DNA of 20,774 nt, taken from contig CM044525.1 of NCBI GenBank assembly GCA_024364805.1, forward strand, positions 3,925,005 to 3,945,778, given 5' to 3'. The position numbers and the translations under genes were made by a program. Under the pieces are notes generated by a model, which was given only the letters and a program-made list of their open reading frames with translations, did no database searches and was not told the DNA's origin. Shown here piece by piece: positions 1 to 8,762 of the stretch (positions are counted from its first letter, which is position 1; every line of letters starts with the position of its first letter). The DNA comes from Euprymna scolopes. Lineage: Eukaryota > Mollusca > Cephalopoda > Sepiida > Sepiolidae.

Positions 1-26
1 TGAAGATGAAGATGAAGATGAAGATA
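1..26. repeat. (TGAAGA)n microsatellite at window edge
   Basis: About four copies of the hexamer TGAAGA run from the first base and then break up. The array probably extends beyond the left edge of the window. No coding function is suggested. Confidence 0.85.
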
Positions 27-182
27 ACGTGGTCGGTATCTTGTACGTTTTTTCGTATTCATCTGTATATGACGAAGGACGTCTACCGGTGTTGTTTTTT
101 AATCCATGAAATCCTGCGCTTTACATCATTAAAGATATTTTGTTTATAACAATATGCGTGGGTCCCTCTTTTTAATTTCCGC

Positions 183-231
<49 letters not shown>

Positions 232-680
232 TTTATAATCAGGGATACCCAGTGTGGCTTGGGTGTATAGGTGGTGTAGTAATGCCCCTTGGGGGATTAA
301 AACAACAATAGAGGGAGTGCCTAGATGTGTGTAGGTCTTGCAGTAAGGATGTCCGGCGGGTGTAAAAAGTGGAAGTAGCGAGGGAGGAATATAAATAACA
401 ATAGGCAGAGATTTTAAAAAATGGTACTAGACAGGCCGGCAGGCTCGAAGCCGCAAGGCGAAGAAGACAAAAAAAAAGGTTAAAAAATACGTGATGTCTT
501 AGCCGACCTCTGTATCCCTTGACCGGAAGTTCGAAACATTGAAATTAAGAGTAGTCAATCTAACCGATACGATGACTTAGGTGATTTACCAAAATGCTAC
601 GCAAAAACCGACCCTCTTTTTGTAGATAACTGGCAAGTTGAGAGTGTAGGAATTAATGTTTTGGACCAATCCTTGGATAT
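27..680. other. No gene seen; simple repeats and a repeat-family fragment
   Basis: No reading frame of interest is visible. The stretch holds an (ATT)n tract (183-232). At 439-454 it has a short motif, GCAGGCTCGAAGCCGC, that resembles motifs near 12496 and 12624. Read on the minus strand this gives a tRNA B-box-like string (GCTTCGAGCC). The A-rich DNA around it (about 410-490) also resembles the later copies, so it is probably an old dispersed repeat fragment. Confidence 0.5.
183..232. repeat. (ATT)n microsatellite
   Basis: An essentially perfect ATT trinucleotide array of about 16 units is followed by a short T-rich stretch. Similar arrays recur at 13899-13953. Confidence 0.95.
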
Positions 681-1524
681 TTGTCGTCTAAGACGTCGAG
701 CATTAAAACGGTAATGATCCTGTCAGGATTCGTCGCATCTGTCAAAGGTTTTTTTGGCAGATATACATTCATTCATACATACATACATATACACAAACCG
801 ATGATTGAGATTCTTCTACTTCTTTTTCTTCTTCTTCTTATTATTATTATTCCTCATTTTTCTTCTTTTTCTTATCATCCCTATTCTTCTCTTTTTTTTG
901 CGACGAAGTCTTCTTATTTTTATTGTTTTACTGTTTTTTTCTCTTCCTCTCAAGAATAGCGGCCTTGTAACATTTTTATTCTGAATTTTCACTTCATTAA
1001 CTTTTAATCCTAGTTGTCAGCTAACTAAGCGATAAAAAACATCCCCATCATACGCTTTGCATAACATCGAACAATATCCCGCATTAAACCTAATTTAACC
1101 CCGACCTTCAAAATATAAAAACGAACGGACCGGCATATTCTTGCAAATAAAAAAAAAATATCCTTCACGAGACTCTTTCCTATCGATGGGCACGCACTCA
1201 GTGATTTTTTAGTTAATCAAATTGATTTTTTTCCTTGTAATTTATTTCATCAAACAATGAAAAAAATATTCAAGTGATACGCCATTTTTTTATATTAGGT
1301 AATTCTAAACAAGGCACACGAGGCGCAAGGGGAAAGTGTATATCAGGAACACTATAGTTCAGAAGTTCGACAATGAGATGTGTGTTCACATTATCTTTAA
1401 AATTATTAGGGACTTTTATCCTGGGCCCTTAAATAAACAGAGATTTACCCATTCCATAATGATTGGATCCGTGTTGATTTTGTGGTGGGAGTTTAGCTCC
1501 GTGCCGTTCTAGAAGTCCACCCTC
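681..1524. other. No gene seen; CATA repeat and pyrimidine-rich tract
   Basis: There is a short (CATA)n run at about 768-790 and a strongly pyrimidine-biased tract (TTC/CTT rich) at about 808-910. A 92-codon frame at 681-959 comes almost wholly from these low-complexity tracts and is not credible as a gene. The rest (960-1524) is AT-rich with no recognisable element. Confidence 0.6.
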
Positions 1525-1893
1525 TCAGCTCCGCTTTTTCTCTGGAAGAACGTGGTTGTTCGGGTCTAATCGCCTGATGTGCCATAACCGGGGAATGCTG
1601 ACGAAGCTGCCCAGAGACTTTTTGCAGGTCAGAGTGGCCCTAGTCGGGTGTGCTGACTTCTCAGTCCTACTTTCCGACCATAGTATCTGCGTTTTTTGCA
1701 GTAAATAGAGAAGCAATTCTTTAATGCATGTTGCTATAGCGAGCAAAACAAGGACCACGAAGGGGATTGTAAAGACTGGCAGTTCAAAGATAAAGATATC
1801 AGAGTAGAAAGCGTCCCAGCATCTGAAGACTACTATAATGTAAATGGGATTATGTTCCTGTCTCAACGATGTTTTTCTTTGTTTTTCTATACC
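1525..1893 (-). other. Unexplained open frame with one hydrophobic helix
   Basis: The minus strand is open for about 120 codons, from the in-frame stop near 1894 to a stop at 1525. There is no ATG at the start of the frame. The 113-codon candidate begins at a TTG, so if real this would be an exon or a fragment. The translation has a strong hydrophobic segment (about residues 28-55 of 113: ELPVFTIPFVVLVLLAIAT and on), followed by a basic, Ser/Thr-rich tail ending in LPEKKRS. The pattern of a hydrophobic helix with a central proline and then a polar loop could fit transmembrane helix 5 plus loop of a class A receptor, but no diagnostic motif (DRY, NPxxY) is present. No clear splice signals were found. 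It may equally be part of an unrecognised transposon. Confidence 0.25.
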
Positions 1894-2099
1894 TGATCTT
1901 CAACTCTCGTCATTTGATATTTACAATCCAAGGACGATGAATATCTTTTTGCGCACGCGAAGACGAACATGGTGGGTAATGAAAACAATTAATAATACGG
2001 GTCAAAATATATCTAAAATTTAACTTTTTACAGCTAAGTCTTTAGTTTGTATCTAGCACACATTGACTAGTAATTATTGTTCTTAGATTGATAAAGAGA

Positions 2100-2103
<4 letters not shown>
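1894..2103. other. AT-rich spacer, nothing recognised
   Basis: This short AT-rich stretch leads into a microsatellite. No frame, repeat or RNA signal was seen. Confidence 0.5.

Positions 2104-2191
<88 letters not shown>
2104..2191. repeat. Compound (TC)n-(TA)n microsatellite
   Basis: About 22 TC units (2104-2147) pass directly into about 21 TA units (2148-2191). The TA end abuts the first copy of the duplicated ~640-bp unit. The second copy is likewise preceded by an AT array, which suggests the array belongs to the unit's edge. Confidence 0.95.
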
Positions 2192-2196
<5 letters not shown>

Positions 2197-2842
2197 TTTG
2201 AGTGTTCTCGTCGAGTTGTTCAAATAAGATGATCGATTTGTTTTCTTAGAAACTGTTCGCACTTGTGAGTATACCAAAGAGTGTTACTGTTAGTTCTTCT
2301 GTTTATTTAAAAATTGTAATTGTCGGGAGACACCACTTGGATATTGCTTATTAAAAATCAGAAAGAATTCCAGAAAAAAAACATCCGGGCTAACCTTTGT
2401 AAATGTCGGGTGAGGGAACTTAAAGATTAAGATAAATGTGTATTTAAAATAATTTATAAAAGGAAAAATTTCAAGCAATTTTTTGAAAAAAAAGGGCAAA
2501 CTGCCTTAAAAAAAAAAGCTAAATTGACTTTATTTGGTCTAAAATCCTCGGGTGGTTCTTAAATAGGTTATCAATTTACTAAAACGTGGCACTAGAAATT
2601 GATCACCCACTACAAATATTTAAATATGTACATTTTTCATATTTTATGATAATCTGTTAAATTAGTGTTGATTCAATAAATATTCGTAGAAAATTTCAAT
2701 AAAGACGAAAATGAAAAATAAATTGGCGGGGGGGGAGTACCGCTTGTACGTGTTCACCGTAATATGCTCTTATCAAACAATTACCTGGCTCGCAGTTGGA
2801 TTCCGTTCTCTGATACAAACTAAGAATTACAGATAAGTTTAT
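2192..2842. repeat. Direct-repeat unit, copy 1 (~650 bp)
   Basis: It starts with AAACCTTTGAGTGTTCTCG just after a TA array and is repeated head-to-tail at 2909. By eye the two copies are more than 90 percent identical, with small indels and substitutions. Its last ~32 bp (2811-2842, TGATACAAACTAAGAATTAC and on) form the left arm of a palindrome. No convincing coding potential is present: the minus-strand frames inside it are broken differently in the two copies. Family unknown; it could be a non-autonomous element or a satellite-like dimer. Confidence 0.85.
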
Positions 2843-2874
2843 ATAAACTTATCTGTGATTCTTAGTTTGGATCA
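2811..2874. repeat. 64-bp near-perfect palindrome at unit junction
   Basis: The arms 2811-2842 and 2843-2874 are reverse complements at 30 of 32 positions. The central 24 bases (2831-2854) match perfectly, with no loop. The right arm is the inverted end of the duplicated unit, since copy 2 ends in the same left-arm sequence at 3514-3542 and then passes into an AT array. This looks like a small inverted piece of a third unit, or a terminal inverted repeat end. Confidence 0.9.

Positions 2875-2878
<4 letters not shown>

Positions 2879-2910
<32 letters not shown>
2879..2910. repeat. (AT)n microsatellite between unit copies
   Basis: An uninterrupted AT array of about 15 units joins the palindrome to copy 2 of the duplicated unit. 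Confidence 0.95.
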
Positions 2911-2913
<3 letters not shown>

Positions 2914-3542
2914 TTTGAGTGTTCTCGTCGAGTTGTTCAAATAAGATGATCGATTTGTTTTCTTAGCAACTGTTCATACTTGTGAGTATACCAAAGAGTG
3001 TTACTGTTAGTTCTTCTGTTTATTTAAAAATTGTAATTGCCGGCAGACACCACTTGAATATTGCTTATTAAAAATCAGAAAGAATTCCAGAAAAAATCAT
3101 CCGGGCTTACCTTTGTAAACGTCGGGGACTGAAAGATTACGATAAATGTGTATTTAAAATAATTTTAAAAAAGACAAATTTCAAGCAATTTAAAAAAAAA
3201 AGGGCAAACTGCCTTAAAAAAGCTAAATTCACTTTATTTGGTCTAAAATCCTCGGGTGGTTCTTAAATAGGTTATCAATTTACTAAAACGTGGCACTAGA
3301 AATTGATCACCCACTACAAATTTTTTAATATGTACATTTTTCATTTTTTATGATAATCTGTTAAATTAGTGTTGATTTAATAAATATTCGTAGAAAACTT
3401 CAATAAAGACGAAAATGAAAAATAAATTAGCGGGGGGGGATACCGCTTGTACATGTGCACCGTAATATGTTCTTATCAAAAAATAACCTGGCTCGCAGTT
3501 GGATTCCTTTCTCTGATCCAAACTAAGAATTACAGATAAGTT
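2909..3542. repeat. Direct-repeat unit, copy 2
   Basis: It begins with the same AAACCTTTGAGTG as copy 1, 717 bp downstream, and follows it in order to the shared end TGATCCAAACTAAGAATTAC (from 3514). It lacks a short stretch near 3127 that copy 1 has, and differs in homopolymer lengths. A 60-codon minus-strand frame at 3366-3548 is not open in copy 1, which argues against coding. It ends in a long AT array, as copy 1 begins with one. Confidence 0.85.
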
Positions 3543-3592
<50 letters not shown>

Positions 3593-3666
3593 GATCTTTT
3601 ATTTATATATACATATAATTTGATATATTATATATATGTAGTTTATATATATATGTAATTTATCTG

Positions 3667-3761
<95 letters not shown>
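3543..3761. repeat. Long AT-microsatellite block
   Basis: Two long AT arrays (about 3550-3589 and 3669-3761) are separated by imperfect AT-rich sequence with ATGTA interruptions. The second array is about 46 units long. Lengths in such arrays are prone to assembly error. Confidence 0.95.
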
Positions 3762-3763
<2 letters not shown>

Positions 3764-3959
3764 TATGTCAATCTCAGTTTTGGCTTTCGCTCCTATAACA
3801 TCTCGATTATATCTTGATTATTTATGAATCCTAAAAAATTATATTGTTATTTACCAGTTTTTATCCGCTTTAATCCGATAAAATTATTTTCTAATTCTTT
3901 AGTTTTTATCTGAGGAGATATGAACTATCTTTGATAACTTAAGTGCTCGTACACCATTC
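3762..3959. other. AT-rich spacer, nothing recognised
   Basis: No frame or repeat was recognised between the AT array and the LINE fragment that follows. Confidence 0.5.
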
Positions 3960-4405
3960 GCTAAACTATATGGTAACAGTTATGCTGCCAAAGGCTGTAA
4001 ACTAGGCTTCAACGGCTGTCCCATCGACTAAATGTTCAATCTATTTTACAAGTATTTTAATGTTAGGTGCTCGGAAAACTTTACAACCTACGTAAATGCC
4101 CCTGACACAACCGACTAGCAACTAAATCACACACCTAGATACAGTCGAGATCTTTAGATTCCAAAAGTTCTTTTACTCTAATAGTTTTTTCTTCGGACCT
4201 CTAAACAATGAAATTCCCTTCCGAGTTCCTGCTTGCCTTACATGCAGAATTTCAAGTTTAATGTAAACAGATATCTTGCTGCTAACTCCCTACATAGTAT
4301 CCTTTCAAATTACGTCCCAGATCCCTTAATAAAATTGGTGCCATGTCTTGTATGGGGTAAAAATGCAAAAAAACAAAACAAAACAAAAAAACAACAACAA
4401 AAAAC
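3960..4405 (+). mobile_element. 3' end fragment of an EEP-type LINE (C-terminus of RT plus 3' UTR)
   Basis: Translated in broken frames, the plus strand gives FYKYFN (near 4044), a segment like YTVEIPRF in other copies, SLPSSCLP and NVNRYLAA. This is the order of residues at the C-terminus of the jockey/CR1/L2-like reverse transcriptase found at 6040-6612. It ends in a 3' UTR with AAATTGGTG and GTAAAAATGC, then an A-rich tail with C interruptions (4367-4405). Several frameshifts and stops are present, so it is long dead. The 5' side is truncated as expected for incomplete reverse transcription. The clade assignment is from memory of family sequences, without a search. Confidence 0.7.
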
Positions 4406-5079
4406 GTGAAACATAAAATATTAAATTACGTGGAAGACTCAAGTTAGCAGTTTGGGACGTTAACTACTTATTTACCGCCAGATGTGTTTATTTATTCCAC
4501 TAAGTTAGCGATCGATTTAACTGAAATATGAACGTCTTCTGTAAGATTAAGATCTCTCGTAAAACTTTGTTATTTATTTCTTTGATGTTATTACTGTTGT
4601 TTTCAAGGGGTTTCTTGCTTTTGTGCTTAAGTAAAAGTGATTATAAGATAAAAATTACATCACAATATCGCTAAGATAGAATACACCCAGAGGATGTACA
4701 ACACTGTTTACACCTTTTTTGTGTCCCTCTGATGCACAACCGATCTTTACCTAAAAAAGGAACAAGACGATATTACTTTTTCACTGTTTTATTTTCACTC
4801 CAATGCGTTTCACGACAATCGACCAACACAATATTCTGCCGCCGGTCTCTCTCAATTATATAGTCGCGTTTGAATATCAGAGACGTCGAACAAAGTAATA
4901 CCATAAACATAGATTACATAAAAAATAACACTTTATTAGCTCTGGTTGTTCAATAAGATACTGGTTTTGTGTAAGGTTTGAGTTTCCCTATTTGTTTCAA
5001 TTGTCTTTTCGTCTCCTGGCGTCGAACAAGTTTAAAATTAGTCATTCTGTTAATACTTTACAATATACGATTTTATTGG
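4406..5079. other. No gene seen
   Basis: This is AT-rich sequence with no open frame longer than about 60 codons and no recognised repeat. A small stem (CAGAGG at about 4690, CCTCTG at about 4727) may be chance. Confidence 0.5.
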
Positions 5080-5180
5080 TCCCCGGCAACAGAAGTATGG
5101 GCCTGCCAATTCACCCTCGCCCATCCGTCTGTTTGTCTGCTCGTCTGTCAACACTTTTCCCAATAACTACGGCGTAGATT
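5080..5180 (+). repeat. Dispersed-repeat fragment with CTGT-rich run
   Basis: A relatively GC-rich island (from CCCCGGCAACAGAAG near 5081) leads into a CCGTCTGTTTGTCTG run (5125-5149) and ends in a T tract (5178-5188). Short KCTGT runs of this kind are common at ends of invertebrate dispersed repeats. Overlapping 61- and 62-codon frames here are not convincing. The family is not identified. Confidence 0.35.
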
Positions 5181-5484
5181 TTTTTTTTAATTGTGTATAA
5201 ACATTAAGCATGATATGAGTAAAAATATAACATAAAGGATTTACCGGGAAAATTCCGGTTGCCCCCTTACGGGTGTTTTTCATGTTAAAGTAGCTAAAAC
5301 TGACACTGTTGTGCTTATTTAAAAAAAAAAATTGATGCCTTGGATTTTTATAAAACTTTCTGAAAACTTGTAAGTAACTGATTTCTATATAATTTTGCGT
5401 GTCTATCCTTCGCGATAACTCTTGGATGTGACCCAGGGGCTCTTTTAGGGCTAATAAAAACACTCCATTGTTGAGACTATATAA
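5181..5484. other. No gene seen
   Basis: A 98-codon minus-strand frame (5167-5463) is open, but it is Lys/Phe/Asn-rich as expected from AT-rich noncoding DNA and matches no family I recognise. No repeat structure is visible. Confidence 0.45.
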
Positions 5485-5800
5485 TGATATTTGTCCAAAA
5501 TGTTCTGTGTATGTCTATTTAGCAGTTTTGCATGGTGCTGAACTCACATTTACATATGTTAAATCCTTGGGGGCTTTTGGGCCTAAATGGGGGGGTCAAA
5601 TGATGGACTTAGTCATTTCTTCTGTTTGCATAGTGTAGAACTCAAATTTAAATATGTTAAAGCCTAAAACTGCATTCTTTGTTTATTTTCACAATGAGTT
5701 GAATTCACCTGGTGAGTTCTGGGGTTAAATGAGTGGCCAATCCTGAATGGAGTCATTTTATTATGCGTTATTCACTGTGAACTAACGGGGGGTCATGCAT
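5485..5800. repeat. Degenerate ~100-bp tandem repeat, three to four units
   Basis: TGCATGGTGCTGAACTCAC followed by ACATATGTTAAA (5529-5565) recurs as TGCATAGTGTAGAACTCAA followed by AAATATGTTAAA (5627-5663), giving a 98-bp period. Further degraded matches follow at about 5688 (ACAATGAGTTGAATTCAC) and 5770 (TTCACTGTGAACT). The GGTCAAATGATGGACTTAGT part of unit 1 matches GGCCAATCCTGAATGGAGT in a later unit. The units are strongly diverged, so the array is old. Confidence 0.65.
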
Positions 5801-6039
5801 GCTTAACTTGTTTCTGAAGAAATCATTCGATCGTCAATAGATAGATGGATTTAGTTCTGTATTCAAGCACAATGAATAGAACCGTAAGAGTATGTCCGCG
5901 TTATGAAGCAACTGTTGCGCAAACCTGAATACTCTGTTCCTGACTCATTACTGCCTGATTCCAGTAGCAGAAAGAAGTCCAGAAAATCAGAAATAATGTC
6001 GAGAAAAGTTTAGAATATATACAGCACTTAGTATGCTTT
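5801..6039. other. No clear feature; possible degraded 5' continuation of the next LINE
   Basis: Nothing is clearly recognisable here. The last ~100 bases may still be decayed RT sequence belonging to the fragment at 6040, but the translation is too broken to assert this. Confidence 0.35.
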
Positions 6040-6612
6040 GTCACCGATTCTAGTACTGAGCAGGCTAAACGATATGCTAGAAAGCTACTTACCCTGAAAG
6101 TATCCTGCACGTCTATCAGGACATCATTCGCCTATGTATGGAGTACTGCTGCAACATTTTGGCTTTTGTATCTCACTCTTGGAAAGAGTTCAAAAGAGAG
6201 TTTCCAACTTGATAGGTCCTGAACTGTCATCTAAGCTTACACTTCTGTCCCATCGAAGTAATGTTGCATCTTTCTGCCTGATCTATAAGTATTTTAATGG
6301 CGAACGCTCTGACGAACTACAATCAGTTGCACCACCCTCGACTTAAATACACCGATAAACCGGACAAGCAGCAAAATCTCACCCTTACACAGTAGAGATC
6401 TCTTAATATAAGAGAGCCTTCTAATCTAATAGTTTCTTCCACAGAAGTTCCTGTTTGCCCAACTGTACTAACATTTAGGGGTTCAACTATAATATGAACA
6501 GATATCGCGCTGCTCAACTTCTTACATAGGCTCCCTGCAACGTAGGTCCCTTATAGTACATCAAATTGGTACTGTTCTTTGTTTAATGTAAAAATGTAAT
6601 TAAAAAATCGGT
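6040..6612 (+). mobile_element. 3' end fragment of an EEP-type LINE (C-terminus of RT)
   Basis: Across frames the plus strand reads CMEYCC (about 6134), LLERVQKRVSNLIG (6176-6220), LLSHRSNVAS and YKYFNGERSDEL (to about 6320), all in one order and spacing. This is the conserved C-terminal region following the RT fingers/thumb in jockey/CR1/L2-like elements. A 70-codon frame (6134-6346) holds most of it. Frameshifts then break the rest (VSSTEVPVCPTV region, 6433-6470). The 3' UTR shares AAATTGGT and GTAAAAATG with the copy ending near 4405, so both belong to one family. It is truncated at the 5' side. Confidence 0.8.
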
Positions 6613-6752
6613 GTGTAAGCGTGATCATGCTGAAGGTCAGTAATAACGTATTAATGAAAAATGATGCGGAAACAACATTTATGCATGTAGTTTCCTCAAG
6701 TAGATGCGTTACGGACAGGAAGGTGTGAATCTAACGTGGCGACAGTCCCTTT
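6613..6752. other. Spacer, nothing recognised
   Basis: This short stretch lies between the LINE fragment and the SINE-like head. No signal was seen. Confidence 0.4.
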
Positions 6753-6900
6753 TAATTCATTAGCTAATAGGTTGTAAACATCGAGTAAATGAGCACATGA
6801 CCTTATGATCTGGATGTTCAAGGTTCGAATCCAGTTCATTTCCCCCAAATCAATTTCACTTAATGTAAGAGCTACCTTCTCGTTGTTCTTCTAGTGCCCG
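6753..6900 (+). mobile_element. tRNA-derived SINE-like sequence (pol III A and B boxes)
   Basis: A canonical B box, GGTTCGAATCC, lies at 6822-6832. An A-box-like TAGCTAATAGG lies upstream at 6761-6771, close to the consensus TRGCNNARYNGG. The spacing of 61 bp is longer than in most tRNAs but could fit a tRNA with a long variable arm or an insertion. The text between them (GAGCACATGACC, TGATCTGGATG) resembles the anticodon and variable region of a tRNA, but a full cloverleaf does not fold cleanly. This is therefore a SINE head or tRNA pseudogene, not a working tRNA. No clear 3' tail was found; the end is approximate. Confidence 0.5.
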
Positions 6901-8054
6901 ATGTCTTTCTGGGCAGATTGCTGGTTAGACAAAAATAATGATCATAAATGCCAACAGTAATGTCTGATATGATAGTGAGCAATTAAGAGTTACATTTTTG
7001 ATAGTTACTCTGTTTAATTATTGGCCAAGGCTGGACTATATTTTCTGCGCTTTACCAACGTGAATCGCTATTCAACACGTAAAGAAATAACCCCCTTTTA
7101 TGTAAATTGCAGCATGAAATTTGTATATATTATTAAGAATCCATCAATCTTCAAACTCGTATATTTTGGTTATTTTTTATTAGTATTAATAAATAACAAT
7201 AAAAATCTAATGATGAAATATTAATTTTGATTGATCCTTTTGTGATAAGATTCTTTCAGTATGTTTCGCAGAGAAAGCCGGGCATTTACTATGGCGGATG
7301 TGCAGAAAATATATTCGCTGAATTTCCAAATACAACAATTGAGTTATAAAGTAGGCGCTTCATCACCCCATAAAAAGAGTGTGAGGGATATTTTATTCGT
7401 ATACATTTATATATAAATATATATATATAAATTTAAAGGAGATTAGAACAATAGTCTAAAGAGCTGAGTGTATTTTAATGTAACAGTGAAATTACTAGTT
7501 TTATTAAAATACATGAAAGCAAACGTGCTCGTTGTAATTTAGATATATAATAAGCTCGATAGGTAAATATCCTAGAGCTAATTCAATATTAAGTAATGTG
7601 ATTGATGATTTAAAATTTAAAAATCAAATTATAATTAAATTAAAAATCCGTTTCATAAGAAGGAACAACAACAGAATCAATTATCTGTACGATCGTTTCG
7701 GAACACAGTGTTTTTATTGTAGTAGACATCAAGTTACGGACAATAATTATTACATATAGTTGTTTAATAAACAAGGTCTCCTCATCAGCAAATTTTGAAG
7801 GGTTTTTATTAAATTTAAAAGACACCATGAATAAACCTTGCATTACAAGTACGGCAGATGTATCTTTTAATTTTTCGCCTTTTGAAATCAGGAGCTATGG
7901 TTTAAATACTCATATAGATGTTTGCTATAGCTTTTCACCTTATTGAATGATGAATTTTAAAAAGGGGGACGCCCGTGCAGTAAATTGTTTCCGTTAGCGT
8001 ACTTTTGATTAAAAGACGCCACGGTTTATATTTCGAATGTTGTTTGTATAATTA
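6901..8054. other. No gene seen
   Basis: This 1.1-kb AT-rich stretch has only short frames of about 67 codons (7021-7224 plus, 7640-7843 minus), both of low-complexity composition. A short AT microsatellite-like run lies at about 7408-7432. Two loosely similar strings, TTAAAAGACACCATG (about 7815) and TTAAAAGACGCCACG (about 8009), may mark a degenerate repeat. The sequence that replaced the 3' half of the minus-strand LINE begins here, but no family was recognised. Confidence 0.45.
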
Positions 8055-8740
8055 CTTGTAACTAAGAAGGTTGGTTCTGTTGAGGTGGTTGACTACTTCT
8101 TTTTTTAATATAGATTCTAACAACTTACTCAGGACACACAGGGGACTTATTTGTCTGTACTGAGTGGGATATGACTTTTAACCGAATTCTTAAATACAGG
8201 GCACACTGATGAGGTTTTCCAGGATGTTGGAAAACACTTCCCCTTAGGGTAACGCTTAAACAGTTTTGTAAGTATGGGGGCATGTTCTGGTTGGAGCTTT
8301 TTCAGCACTATAACTAGAATGCATTAGCGCCAGTTGCTTTGCTGGAATCTAGTTTCTTTATTAGCTTGGCGACCTCACGCAGAGATATTTGTATGTTGCA
8401 TAGCGTGTTGTCTGTTACAAGAGGGAATATAGGGAGTTGATTGTCATTGTCGCATAAGGTAGAATTAGTTGCAAATTTCTTGGCAAATAGTCTGGCCTTG
8501 TCTTATGCTGACGAGATGACCTCAGATCCATTGATGATAGTTGGGATAGAACGCACGCTTCTGTTCAACATCCTGTTTACTATTTGCCAGAACTGGTGGG
8601 GACCAAGCCGCTGCTCAGCTACTTTGGATTTAACAGACTGGGCATATAGCTCGCTTGCATGTTTTATTACTCTTTTACAGTGGTTGCTGGCAGTCCTGAA
8701 AGCAACGTTTGACTCGGTGCATCTATTACGTTAGTAGCTA
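8055..8740 (-). pseudogene. N-terminal part of LINE reverse transcriptase
   Basis: It follows the endonuclease on the same strand. Read downward from 8740 the translation gives AEQRLGPHQFWQIVNRMLNR (about 8630-8570), SIPTIINGSEVISSA, KARLFAKKFATNS, LIKKLDSSKATGANAF (about 8365-8317, the RT entry motif usually written SSKATGPDG), then PTSWKTSSVCPVFKN (about 8233-8185) and VVNHLNRTNLL. Premature stops lie after ISSA and after ANAF, and there are indels near 8310 and 8170. The motifs for the catalytic aspartates lie further downstream in intact elements and are missing. Not functional. Confidence 0.85.
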
Positions 8741-8762
8741 TGGAAAAAATGATTTCTGTGCG

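Noticed and set aside
681-959. 92-codon plus-strand reading frame
   Set aside because: It is made by CATA and pyrimidine-rich simple repeats; the protein is low-complexity.
2230-2262. Possible hammerhead ribozyme core (GATGA … GAAAC) in the duplicated unit
   Set aside because: The core reads AAGATGA where CTGATGA is required, and copy 2 has GCAAC where GAAAC is needed, so it is not conserved.
5167-5463. 98-codon minus-strand frame
   Set aside because: Composition is typical of AT-rich noncoding DNA. There are no motifs or initiation context, and it overlaps a dispersed-repeat T tract.
8441-8734. 97-codon plus-strand frame
   Set aside because: It lies antisense to clear reverse transcriptase homology on the minus strand.
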